Shown piece after piece: positions 39,576 through 47,925 of a DNA stretch of 64,000 nt (the first letter of the stretch is position 1; the number at the start of each line of letters is the position of its first letter). The notes under the pieces are model-generated. The model saw only the letters and a program-made list of their open reading frames with translations, ran no database searches and was not told the DNA's origin. Source of the stretch: CAZIAK01 sp964537035 (lineage in GTDB: Bacteria > Planctomycetota > B15-G4); contig CAZIAK010000003.1 of NCBI GenBank assembly GCA_964537035.1, forward strand, positions 1 to 64,000, given 5' to 3'. The translations under genes and the position numbers were made by a program.

Positions 39576-39727
39576 GGTGCTGTCTCTTGGCCATCGAGTG
39601 CCTCTCGACGAGCGCTGCTCCGGCTGCGGTCAGCTCAAGAGCGCGGCCGTTACCAGCACGTGACACGGCGCCCACTCGGCATGGGCGATCATTGAGCCCT
39701 CGCCCTCCTCCCCTCGAGATCTGCCCC

Positions 39728-40222
39728 ATGTCCGTCACCCGTCTCCTCTGCGCCGCCTTCGCCTCGGTCACGATTGTCAGCGCCTTCTGGTTTCAAGGCA
39801 CGCAGGTCGCGACGCCTGACTCCGCGTCAGCCGGCTTCTTGGCGCCCGTCGCCCAGCGGCTCAACAACGCGCCCCAAGACGCTGGCGAGGTGCCTCCATT
39901 CAAGCCGGTGGCTCGCATCTCCAGCCTCATGAAGGGCATCGGAACGGCCTTCGGCAAGGTGCGCGACGTCTTCCCCCAGACCGAAGAGGAGAACCGGTTC
40001 GACGCCATCAACGGCTGGTCGGAGGTCATCGCCGAGCTGTCCAACGTGCACATGCGGCATCGCCGCAAGCCGGCCTACATCGAAATGGCGAGCAACACGC
40101 GCTCCATCGCACTTGAGCTGGCGCGGGAAGCCCGGGCCGACACGCCGGACGAAGCCCAGCTCGGCATGTTGATCACTCAGCTCGACATGTCTTGTGCCAC
40201 GTGCCACGAGGCTGATCACTAG
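39728..40222 (+). CDS. exported monohaem cytochrome c'-like protein
   Basis: 164 aa from the ATG at 39728. A hydrophobic leader (MSVTRLLCAAFASVTIVSAF) indicates export. The body is predicted helical (VARISSLMKGIGTAFGKVRD; YIEMASNTRSIALELAREAR), and the only haem motif, SCATCHEADH, is at the very C-terminus. This is the arrangement of cytochrome c' four-helix bundles. The role could be electron transfer or gas binding. Its stop codon overlaps that of the convergent histidine kinase (shared ctag). Confidence 0.75.
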   Translation: MSVTRLLCAAFASVTIVSAFWFQGTQVATPDSASAGFLAPVAQRLNNAPQDAGEVPPFKPVARISSLMKGIGTAFGKVRDVFPQTEEENRFDAINGWSEVIAELSNVHMRHRRKPAYIEMASNTRSIALELAREARADTPDEAQLGMLITQLDMSCATCHEADH

Positions 40223-41961
40223 CCTGCAGGGAGCACCAGACGGAAGCAGCAGCCCTCGGTCGCGGGTTCGAACACCAGATCGCCGCCGAGATCCCTGGCC
40301 AGGGCCCGCGACAGCGACAGCCCCAGACCGACTCCCGGCTGGGCGCTGTGCTCTTCTCGCTCGAAGGGCTTGAAGAGCAGCTTGGCCCCGCTCTTGGTGA
40401 CCCCCGGACCGTGGTCTCGGATCGACAGTCCCGCCGAGCCGTCCTGGCTCGCGGCGTGCAGATGAATGCGCCGATTCGCCCCGTCGGCTGCGTACTTGGC
40501 GGCGTTGTCCACCAGGTTGAACAACACCTGGCCGACCACCGTGGCGTCTGTCTTCAGCAGCAGCTCGGTGCACTCGTGGGCGTCCACGACCAGGCTCATC
40601 TGGGCCTCCTCCGCCCGGCGCTCCAGAACGGGCCCGACCGCGGTGAGCAGCTCACCCACGGTGGTGTCCTCTCTGCGTGAGAGTGAGTGGCCTTCTTCGA
40701 TCCGCGCGAAGGCGAGCACGTTCTCTACCAGCCCCGACAGTCGCTCTGATTCGTCTCGCAGGGTCTGCAGGTACTCCCGGCGCTGGCCTGGGTCGCTGAT
40801 CATGTCGTCCGCCAGCATGTCCGTGTAGAGGCGAAAGGTGGTCAGCGGCGTGCGCAGCTCGTGTGTCACCGCGGAGGCAAAGCGCACCCGACGTTCGCCC
40901 AGGACCAGTGCAGCGCGCAGGCTCCAGGCCACGGTCAGCAACGCGCCAAGGACAGCAGCCCATGTGGCCAGGAGCGACCAGCGAGCGTTGAGCGGACGAG
41001 CTACCAGCAACGCCGCCGAGAGCTCGCCGGGCACCAGCTGGGCCGGCACTCCCGCCAAGGCCAGCCCTTGGCTGGGCACGCCGCAGTCCAGGGTGGAGAG
41101 GGCGCTCAACGCGGCAGACGGAAACAGGTCTTCGACTTCGCCCAGCATCTCGGCTGAGAGAGCGGGCCAGTTCACCACGAACCCCTGCAGCAGCGGCGTC
41201 TGACCCCGCTGCACCTCGCGCACGAAGAGCAGTTGCTCCTCTGCGACGCCGAACCACAGCGGCGCGAAGGCCCCCACCGAAATGCGCTGGCCCGAAGGCC
41301 CGTCCCCCACTGCGGCGTTCTGGGTCTGCACATCAACGTAGCTCTGCGAGCGCTTGCCAAACTCGCGCTGATTGAGCAGCACTTGCTCGCTGGAATTCGC
41401 AGTGAGAGCCGGTCCCGGGGCAGCCTGGCCAGGGAGCAACGATGCAGCCCCTGCGGACGCCACGCGCCGCAGGACCTGCTCGTCGAGGGACCTCGCCAGC
41501 TCGTCCAGGTGCAGCGCCTTGTCATCAGCACGATCGGGGCCGATGCAAGTCGTCAAGGCCAGGGCCAGCTGGTTGGCCTGAGGCACCTGTGGTGAGGTCA
41601 CCACCCCTGCGGCGTTCATCTGAAAGTGCAGAGAGACCAGCGGCGACGCAAACGTCAGCAGCGGCGACTTGGCCAGGATCTCGCCCGCGCGCACTGGCTC
41701 CAGCAACGCATCGTAGGGCCGCTCAAGAGGGTAGTAGGCGCTGTACTCGAAGTAGGGTCGGGCGGCCTCCGTGGCCAGCCACGGCCCCAGGCGCCCCTCC
41801 ATGCGCCACAGGGCCAGGCGCACGGCCTCCTGGCGCGCCGCTTCATCCCAAGCCCGGTTCTCGGCGGCTTCCAGCTCGAGCACACGCAGCGTCTCCCATG
41901 ACATCGCAGCCACCACGGCGGCGGCGCACCCCGCGAAGACGAGCCACCAGCGCTTCTTCAT
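40219..41961 (-). CDS. membrane sensor histidine kinase
   Basis: 580 aa from the ATG at 41961, which overlaps the stop of the response-regulator gene (ATGA). An N-terminal helix (WWLVFAGCAAAVVAAMSW) and a second near residue 330 (LLATWAAVLGALLTVAWSL) flank a periplasmic sensor region of about 300 residues with no recognised fold. The H-box is FASAVTHELRTPLTTFRLY (His367). The N-box VLFNLVDNAAKYA, G1 IRDHGPGV and G2 PGVGLGLSLSRALARD form the ATPase. The signal sensed is unknown. Confidence 0.93.
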   Translation of the reverse strand: MKKRWWLVFAGCAAAVVAAMSWETLRVLELEAAENRAWDEAARQEAVRLALWRMEGRLGPWLATEAARPYFEYSAYYPLERPYDALLEPVRAGEILAKSPLLTFASPLVSLHFQMNAAGVVTSPQVPQANQLALALTTCIGPDRADDKALHLDELARSLDEQVLRRVASAGAASLLPGQAAPGPALTANSSEQVLLNQREFGKRSQSYVDVQTQNAAVGDGPSGQRISVGAFAPLWFGVAEEQLLFVREVQRGQTPLLQGFVVNWPALSAEMLGEVEDLFPSAALSALSTLDCGVPSQGLALAGVPAQLVPGELSAALLVARPLNARWSLLATWAAVLGALLTVAWSLRAALVLGERRVRFASAVTHELRTPLTTFRLYTDMLADDMISDPGQRREYLQTLRDESERLSGLVENVLAFARIEEGHSLSRREDTTVGELLTAVGPVLERRAEEAQMSLVVDAHECTELLLKTDATVVGQVLFNLVDNAAKYAADGANRRIHLHAASQDGSAGLSIRDHGPGVTKSGAKLLFKPFEREEHSAQPGVGLGLSLSRALARDLGGDLVFEPATEGCCFRLVLPAG

Positions 41962-42662
41962 GATCTGTCCACCCGAACCCCCGCACCCAAGGCGTAACCC
42001 CGCCCCCGAACCGTGACGATCAGCTGGCCGTCGTCGCACAGCTTCTCCCGCAGGCGGGCGATATGCATGTCGACCGTTCGTGTGTTCAGCCCGCGAGGGT
42101 CAAGGCCCCAGACATCGCGCAGCAGCTCGTCCCGAGGGACGGGGCGCTCGCCGGTGCGAGCCAGGTGCGTGAGCAACGCGACCTCACGATCTGCCAGCTG
42201 CCGCGTCGCCCCATCCGTCAGCTTGACAGTGCGACGGGAAAGATCGACGGTTCGGCCGGCCAGGGTCAGCTTGCCTCCCACCTGGGGGCGTTCAGGTGCT
42301 CGCCGCAGCACAGCCTGCACCCGGGCCAGCAGCTCTCGCGCACTGAACGGCTTGACCACGTAGTCATCGGCACCGCCCGACAGGCCCGCCACCCGATCAT
42401 CTTCGCTGCCTCGCGCCGTGACCATGATCACAGGTAGTCGCGGGTGCTCCTCTCGCAAACGGCCCAGGACCGACAGCCCGTCCAACCCGGGCAGCATCAC
42501 ATCGAGCAGCAGCAGATCGGGCAACCAGTCGGCCACCACCTGCAAGGCTTCAGCCCCGTCGTCCACAGCGCGAACATCGTGCCCGGCGAAGCCCAACGCG
42601 TCGACCAGCCCCCGCCGAATGGCCGGGTCATCTTCGACGACGAGAATGCGGGGCGATTTCAT
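41958..42662 (-). CDS. OmpR-family response regulator
   Basis: 234 aa from the ATG at 42662. The receiver domain has the acidic pair Asp11/Asp12, phospho-acceptor Asp54 (LLLLDVMLPG) and Lys in DYVVKPFSARELL. The C-terminus is a winged-helix DNA-binding domain (REVALLTHLARTGERPVPRD, RTVDMHIARLREKL). It is the first gene of an operon with the histidine kinase, coupled by an ATGA overlap. Targets are unknown. Confidence 0.93.
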   Translation of the reverse strand: MKSPRILVVEDDPAIRRGLVDALGFAGHDVRAVDDGAEALQVVADWLPDLLLLDVMLPGLDGLSVLGRLREEHPRLPVIMVTARGSEDDRVAGLSGGADDYVVKPFSARELLARVQAVLRRAPERPQVGGKLTLAGRTVDLSRRTVKLTDGATRQLADREVALLTHLARTGERPVPRDELLRDVWGLDPRGLNTRTVDMHIARLREKLCDDGQLIVTVRGRGYALGAGVRVDRS

Positions 42663-42909
42663 CTGCACGGTTCCTGTTCGACTCCCAGCCCAAGCCATGG
42701 CTGACAGCGATCGATCTCATGCGCACGGAGGACGCGAGGGGCAGGAGACTCGTCCCTGCCCCCAGACAACACGGCGTGGCGGTGTGACGTGATGCTCTGC
42801 TTCGATGGGTTGCAATGCGTACGGCTGGCGGCCATGAAGCGTACGCGAAAAGTCGGCTCGGGGAGTATCATGAGTAGCCTGTCAACGCACCCTCAGCGTC
42901 AATCCCGTC

Positions 42910-43566
42910 ATGAGTGACCACACCAGCCTCCACAGCGACTGCCTGGTCGATTGCATGGTCGGGTCGGCCCTCGACGGCATGTGCGTCGGGCTGGTGATGC
43001 TCACCGAGGCGGGCAAGGTCTCCTGGATCAACCGGGCCGCCGAGGACCTGCTCGGCATCGACAAGACCGAGGTCATCGACGAGCTCTTCACCCATGTCCT
43101 GCGCGACCCTCAGTTTTCAGCCTTCTGGCATGAGGCCCAGGAGGCTGGCGACACGGTCATGGGTGAGGTGTCGATCCACTGGCCCCGGCGCGGCCAGCTC
43201 AAGGTCAACGCCACCCAATGCCACGCCCCCGACGGCTCGAGAATGGGACGGGCTGTGCTCTTCTGCGACATCACCGCCGAGCGCACCGTGGCTCTCGAGC
43301 TGTCCCAAGAGGCCACCCGGCGGCTGCTGGACATGACCGAGGGACAGATGCTCACCCCCACCGCGGCTACCGAAGGCCTCACCGCGCAAGAACTGCGCAT
43401 CCTGCGGCACGTGGGCGAGGGCATGGCCAACGCCGACATCGGCAAGGCCCTGCACATCTCGCCGTCGACCGTGCGCACCCACCTGAAGCACGCCTACGCC
43501 AAACTCGGCCTGGACTCTCGGGCTGAAGCCATCAGCTTTGCCATCCAAAACGAGCTGGTGTCGTAG
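42910..43566 (+). CDS. PAS-domain LuxR-type transcriptional regulator
   Basis: 218 aa. Residues about 15-120 are a PAS domain (LDGMCVGLVMLTEAGKVSWI, NRAAEDLLGIDKTEVI, GRAVLFCDITAERTV). Residues about 158-218 are a LuxR/GerE helix-turn-helix (LTAQELRILRHVGEGMANAD, ISPSTVRTHLKHAYAKLGL). There is no receiver domain, so the signal is likely sensed directly through the PAS pocket or by partner interaction. It is divergent from the two-component operon across about 250 bases, a position compatible with cross-regulation. Confidence 0.88.
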   Translation: MSDHTSLHSDCLVDCMVGSALDGMCVGLVMLTEAGKVSWINRAAEDLLGIDKTEVIDELFTHVLRDPQFSAFWHEAQEAGDTVMGEVSIHWPRRGQLKVNATQCHAPDGSRMGRAVLFCDITAERTVALELSQEATRRLLDMTEGQMLTPTAATEGLTAQELRILRHVGEGMANADIGKALHISPSTVRTHLKHAYAKLGLDSRAEAISFAIQNELVS

Positions 43567-43582
43567 AGCGTGGCCTGACTCT

Positions 43583-43603
43583 GTTGCGTGAGCTGCGCCG
43601 TGG
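43583..43603 (-). repeat. inverted partial copy of the 71-bp repeat
   Basis: These 21 bases match the reverse complement of 43680-43700, the first part of the tandem repeat, at 20 of 21 positions. Together they could form a long-range hairpin just after the PAS-LuxR stop codon. Confidence 0.6.
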
Positions 43604-43673
43604 CTGCGTTGCAGCGGCTACGGCTCATGCTCAACGTGGCTCGCGCCACGCCTCCGCTGTGCCGAGCCACTGC

Positions 43674-43938
43674 GCCTTGCCACGACGCAGCTCACGCAAC
43701 GATTGGGGCACCGACAGCTTGCCTCCGCNNNNNNNNNNNNNNNNNNNNNNNNNNNNNNNNNNNNNNNNNNNNNNNNNNNNNNNNNNNNNNNNNNNNNNNN
43801 NNNNNNNNNNNNNNNNNNNNNNNNNNNNGCCTTGCCACGACGCAGCTCACGCAACGATTGGGGCACCGACAGCTTGCCTCCGCGGTGCCGGGCCACTGCG
43901 CCTTGCCACGACGCAGCTCACGCAACGATTGGGGCACC
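43674..43938 (+). repeat. 71-bp tandem repeat array interrupted by assembly gap
   Basis: Copies start at 43674 (55 bases, then Ns), 43829 (full 71 bases) and 43900 (39 bases before divergence); all begin gccttgccacgacgcagctc. A weaker match lies just before the first copy. Each full unit contains ggcaccg and cggtgcc separated by 14 bases, able to form a hairpin. The array is intergenic. Copy number in the genome is unknown because the gap falls inside the array. Confidence 0.88.
43729..43828. other. 100-N scaffold gap
   Basis: Exactly 100 Ns, the conventional placeholder for a gap of unknown size. It falls within the tandem repeat, so the assembler probably failed on repeat copies. Confidence 0.97.
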
Positions 43939-44101
43939 AACTGCTGGGGCGCGGCTTGGGTGAGAATTGATGCGCCAAACTTCGTAGGCGCTCTGGGGGG
44001 AAGTCCCCCGGGGGGGGGAGTGAATCCCCCTTTGGAGGCGATATCTCCCCCGACCTTTATGTCCGATAATAGAAACGTCAGCCCCTTCCCGGAGGAATAT
44101 C

Positions 44102-46636
44102 ATGCGGGCCCAAGGCGTCGTCTTCCTGTTGGTCACGTTCACCGCGATCTTGGGAGGCTGCCACAAGAGCTCCTCCTCCGGCGGTGTCTCTTCGGCCGAG
44201 ACCCTGCACTACATCACCTACGACGAGCGCGAGCAGACCTTCGATGTTCTGGGGGAGACGATCTCGGTGGGAGATGTCCGCCGTGACCTCGTCGGCAACC
44301 TGTGCGGCAAGTGCCACCTGAACGAGACCGGTCAGGTGAAGACCTCGGTGCACTTCCAGCTGGCCGCAGCCACGCCGCGGGTGATGTTCCCCGGCGGCGG
44401 TGCCCACGGCATGATCGACCGGGCCTGCGGGCTGCCCGCCACCACCGGCCTGACCAACTCGCACAGTGACGTCAACCTGGGCGAATGCGCCAAGTGCCAC
44501 GTGGGCCGCTACCTGCCCATGATGGAAGGCATGTTCTCCGGGATGTTCGCCCAGATGGGCGTGTCCGACCCCGCTGGTGAAGCCGAGCAGCTGGTCAACG
44601 CGGGCATCGACTGCCTGATCTGCCACTCGGAGACCTACCGCTCGTACCCCGAGGACGGCATCCTGGCCTCTCTGGGCGGCACGGCTCCCGCCGACGGCTC
44701 CTCGCCCACGCCCACCGGTGCTGCACGCATCGCCCGGGACGACGGCGACTTCGACCTCGACGGCATCCCTGACCTGGTCATCGACATGGACGGCGACGGC
44801 ACCCCCGACGCGCCCCTGATGATGGACGCCGATGGCGACGGTATGCCCGAGACACGTTGGCCCACCGTGGCCCAGGACCGCAGCCCCGCAGCCCTGGCCT
44901 CGATCGGCCCGACGAACGAGCACACCTGCCTGCGCTGCCACGAGCACGCCCGTACGGGCTACAAGCGCGGCACCATGTTCATGGAAGGTCGCGACGTGCA
45001 CTCCGTTGCAGACAGTGGCCCCTTCGAAGGCGCCAACAACCGCTGCACGGTGTGCCACCAGTTCTGGAAGCACAAGTTCGCGCGCGGACACGCCGTGGGC
45101 GGCGACCTGGCGGCAGCTGACTACCCGCCACCGCCACCTGGCGTCCCGGTCGACCCGAACGATCCCACGGACGTGAGCTGCGTGAAGTGCCACGACTCCA
45201 TGGGCGGCCCCAACGACGAGTTCCACACCAGCGAACACCTGGCAAAGATCGCCTGCGAAACCTGCCACATCCCCTACGGCAGCGGCATCACCTACTCGCT
45301 CTTCGGGCACGGTGCCCAGGTGAGCTTCGCCCGCAACGCTGAAGGCAAGGACACCAAGCTGGTCGTGGCCGACATGTACGTGAACCAGATGGGCAGCGAC
45401 ATCGAAGCCGATGTAGACGCCTACCGGGTCTCGCCCACGCTCATTTGGTTCGACGGCGGCACGTCGTTCTTGGCCCAGCCCCTGTCGGCGCGGGGCATGC
45501 CCAACGCCAAGATCACACCGTTCAAGCCCATGGCCAACGGCATGGTCTTCGACGCCCGCTACTTCGACGGCGTCATGGCCACCAACGGAGCGGGAGCGCC
45601 CTACAACGCCCACTCGATGTACCGCTTCTTCGCGGAGGGAGCCAACGCAGAGGCCTTCAGCGGCCTGGGCCTGCTGGCCATGTCGCCTGACGCCGCACGC
45701 CAGGTGACCCTGGCCGACTTCAGCAACCCGGACCCAGACGTGCAGACCATGGCGCTGATGCAGATCTTCCCCAACCTGGTCTACTTCGACAAGGAGACGT
45801 ACGGCTTCGAGCACTATCTCACGAGCACAGACTCTGTCTGGGACGCGAACGGTGACGGTCTGGTCGATGCGGGCCAGCCGGTGCTGGGCGACATGCTCGC
45901 CGCAGCCAACGCCGGCCTCGCACTGTTCCAGGGCTTCAACCGGCCCATGGGCTTCCCGGAGGCCTACGAGTGGTACCCGCCGTTCAACGACGTGTCCGAG
46001 GTGATCAGCATGAAGCTGCCCGACGGCAGCCTGATGAAGATGTTCCTGGCGATGCAGGCGGCGAACCTGCCTCCCGACCAGCAGGCGGCGTTCTTGGCGG
46101 CCGTTGACAACTACCCGTCCTACTCGGCGATCACCCTGGGCGGCCACGGTGTCACGCCGAAGGAAGAGGCCCTGGGCGCCTCGTCAGTCATGTGCCTCGA
46201 CTGCCACGGTTCGCAAGGTGTGCTGTCACGGCCAGTGCCGGTTGGACGCAAGGTGCCCACCAACATGGGTCCGATGGGCACCCTCGAGATGCCTGTGTAC
46301 GCCTGGAAGTACTACCAGGTGCAAGACCTGATCGACCTCGGCCTGGTGGTCAGCGCCGAGTCGGTGCTGGCGGGAACCGTCGATGTCGACATCGATGGTG
46401 ACACGATGTACGTCCGCGACAGTGACTCCGAGTTCGTGCTCAACTGGTTCGCGCCCGACGCGCCGGACGGCTACCGCCGCGCCGACGATCCGTCGGCGCT
46501 GGCCGGCACAAACCTCATCCCGGCCGATCTCACCTGGAATGGCGGGCCATGGATGCCGGTGCTTGAGCCCGTCGTTGATTATGTCCCCAACTATGAGGTT
46601 CTCGGTTACGACGCCTCCGAGATCCTCTGGCCGTAG
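44102..46636 (+). CDS. octahaem c-type cytochrome lipoprotein
   Basis: 844 aa. The ATG follows a strong GGAGG six bases upstream. The lipobox AILGGC places the lipidated Cys at residue 20. There are eight CxxCH haem sites: CGKCH (68), CAKCH (129), CLICH (171), CLRCH (276), CTVCH (315), CVKCH (360), CETCH (385) and CLDCH (698). Between haems three and four is a run of calcium-type loops (213-252: DFDLDGIPD, DMDGDGTPD, DADGDGMPE). The layout resembles octahaem tetrathionate-reductase-like or other multihaem redox proteins, but the substrate is unknown. An outer-surface or periplasmic electron-transfer role is likely. It is followed by a terminator. Confidence 0.88.
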   Translation: MRAQGVVFLLVTFTAILGGCHKSSSSGGVSSAETLHYITYDEREQTFDVLGETISVGDVRRDLVGNLCGKCHLNETGQVKTSVHFQLAAATPRVMFPGGGAHGMIDRACGLPATTGLTNSHSDVNLGECAKCHVGRYLPMMEGMFSGMFAQMGVSDPAGEAEQLVNAGIDCLICHSETYRSYPEDGILASLGGTAPADGSSPTPTGAARIARDDGDFDLDGIPDLVIDMDGDGTPDAPLMMDADGDGMPETRWPTVAQDRSPAALASIGPTNEHTCLRCHEHARTGYKRGTMFMEGRDVHSVADSGPFEGANNRCTVCHQFWKHKFARGHAVGGDLAAADYPPPPPGVPVDPNDPTDVSCVKCHDSMGGPNDEFHTSEHLAKIACETCHIPYGSGITYSLFGHGAQVSFARNAEGKDTKLVVADMYVNQMGSDIEADVDAYRVSPTLIWFDGGTSFLAQPLSARGMPNAKITPFKPMANGMVFDARYFDGVMATNGAGAPYNAHSMYRFFAEGANAEAFSGLGLLAMSPDAARQVTLADFSNPDPDVQTMALMQIFPNLVYFDKETYGFEHYLTSTDSVWDANGDGLVDAGQPVLGDMLAAANAGLALFQGFNRPMGFPEAYEWYPPFNDVSEVISMKLPDGSLMKMFLAMQAANLPPDQQAAFLAAVDNYPSYSAITLGGHGVTPKEEALGASSVMCLDCHGSQGVLSRPVPVGRKVPTNMGPMGTLEMPVYAWKYYQVQDLIDLGLVVSAESVLAGTVDVDIDGDTMYVRDSDSEFVLNWFAPDAPDGYRRADDPSALAGTNLIPADLTWNGGPWMPVLEPVVDYVPNYEVLGYDASEILWP

Positions 46637-46736
46637 TTCCTCCGCGGCCTGCGGGGTGGCCGTCGTTCGGCGGTCACCCTGCACACCATCCCCGGCTGCT
46701 GTCACAACCGGGAGATGTCAGTCAGACACCATGACA

Positions 46737-46778
46737 ACCCCGGGTCGTGCGCACAGCGTGCGGCCCGGGGTCTTTCTT
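46737..46778 (+). terminator. Rho-independent terminator of the octahaem gene
   Basis: Arms accccggg (46737-46744) and cccggggt (46764-46771) pair perfectly and are followed by ctttcttg. It lies about 100 bases after the octahaem stop codon and before the 3' end of the minus-strand gene. Confidence 0.75.
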
Positions 46779-46822
46779 GAGGAGGCCAACAAGGGTGATG
46801 CCGCAGGTACCCCTCGTTGTCG

Positions 46823-47686
46823 TTATTGCTCGGTCTTCACCAACACCGCCTCGTGGTAGCCGTCGGGCACAACGTTCACCAGCACTGCGCTGGTCGGGCT
46901 GCCCCGGTGCACGGCGCTGACCTTCAGGGTCTGGGGTGCGTCCACGAAGGCCCTGAAACTGCCCGCGGCGTCGCTGTACAACGGCGCAGGCAGGCGCGCC
47001 CGAAGCTGGCCGGCCGCACTGTCGTCGGGGGTGCTGCCATCCTGTCGTTCGAAGCTCACGTAGGCGCCAGCCAGGGGCGTGTTGTCCGACGCGAGCACCT
47101 GACCGGCGAGCAAGGCGGGCAGCTGCAGGGTCAGCTCGAAGTCGTCCCGAGGATCGTCAAACATGGCGGAGGCGCCCCAGATCGCCGATGTGCCCAGGCT
47201 GGGAGCCCAGGCGAAGACCGCGTGGTCGGCACGGCGCAAGGGCACCACGCAGCGGCCCGCCCCATCGGCGCGCAGCAAGGCCACGTTGTGGATCCGTGCG
47301 GCGGCCTCCAGATCGGGAGCGCTGACCACGGCCAGCACTTCGGGGCGCGCGCCCACAACGACCTCGGCAAATGGCACGGGGCGGCCGGCGCTGTCCATGA
47401 CCCGCAGCCGCGGCGCCAGGCCTTCGGCGCCGGGACGATCGGGGAGCAGCGAGGTGGGCGCGGGAAGGGGCACCTCGCTCCGGTCGTCGTCAGCTTGGGC
47501 GGGCACATCGCCGGGCGGGTCGAGATCCTGGCCAAGATCATGTGCGGGCAAGGCCACGACAGCTGCTGGCACGTCGCCAGTCCGAGGCTCCCCGGCCAGC
47601 CAGAGCGCGGCGGCGACGAGCATCACCACCACCGCCACGCCAGCCGCTGCCGGGCCAGCAACTGATCGTCGTGGGGTGGTCATCAT
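46823..47686 (-). CDS. membrane-anchored protein with carboxypeptidase-regulatory-like domains
   Basis: 287 aa from the ATG at 47686 (GGAG upstream); the longer upstream frame is not supported. One transmembrane helix near the N-terminus (AAAGVAVVVMLVAAALWLAG) precedes a Pro/Asp-rich linker. Two beta-sandwich-like segments follow: APRLRVMDSAGRPVPFAEVV and LAGQVLASDNTPLAGAYVSF, the start pattern of carboxypeptidase-regulatory/CarboxypepD_reg folds, each ending in strands such as GRCVVPLRRAD or GSFRAFVDAP. Probably an extracytoplasmic structural or binding protein. It lies convergent with the octahaem gene. Confidence 0.72.
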   Translation of the reverse strand: MMTTPRRSVAGPAAAGVAVVVMLVAAALWLAGEPRTGDVPAAVVALPAHDLGQDLDPPGDVPAQADDDRSEVPLPAPTSLLPDRPGAEGLAPRLRVMDSAGRPVPFAEVVVGARPEVLAVVSAPDLEAAARIHNVALLRADGAGRCVVPLRRADHAVFAWAPSLGTSAIWGASAMFDDPRDDFELTLQLPALLAGQVLASDNTPLAGAYVSFERQDGSTPDDSAAGQLRARLPAPLYSDAAGSFRAFVDAPQTLKVSAVHRGSPTSAVLVNVVPDGYHEAVLVKTEQ

Positions 47687-47925
47687 TGACGCTCCGTGAC
47701 GGCCGCTCACCACCGTCGCCCAGGAGTCTACGGAAACTCGAGGGCTCCATGAGAGCGGAGCTGAGGGCTGTTCTGACCCCATGTGTCGGAGAGTCGCTCG
47801 CAAGCAGCCACCCGGGGGTGGCCCTGCACAATTAGCCGGAATCACGCCCTTGCCCTACGATCACCCTCATCGTTTCTGCCCCTGACCGGCGCCCTCTCTC
47901 AAGCGCCCTCAAGAGAGACCTGCCC

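Noticed and set aside
43674..43938. CRISPR array
   Set aside because: The 71-base units are contiguous direct repeats without unique spacers, and no cas genes are nearby.
44078..46147. 689-residue open frame on the minus strand opposite the octahaem gene
   Set aside because: The plus strand has eight CxxCH motifs, a lipobox and a strong RBS. The antisense product is Val/Gly/His-rich without recognisable features.
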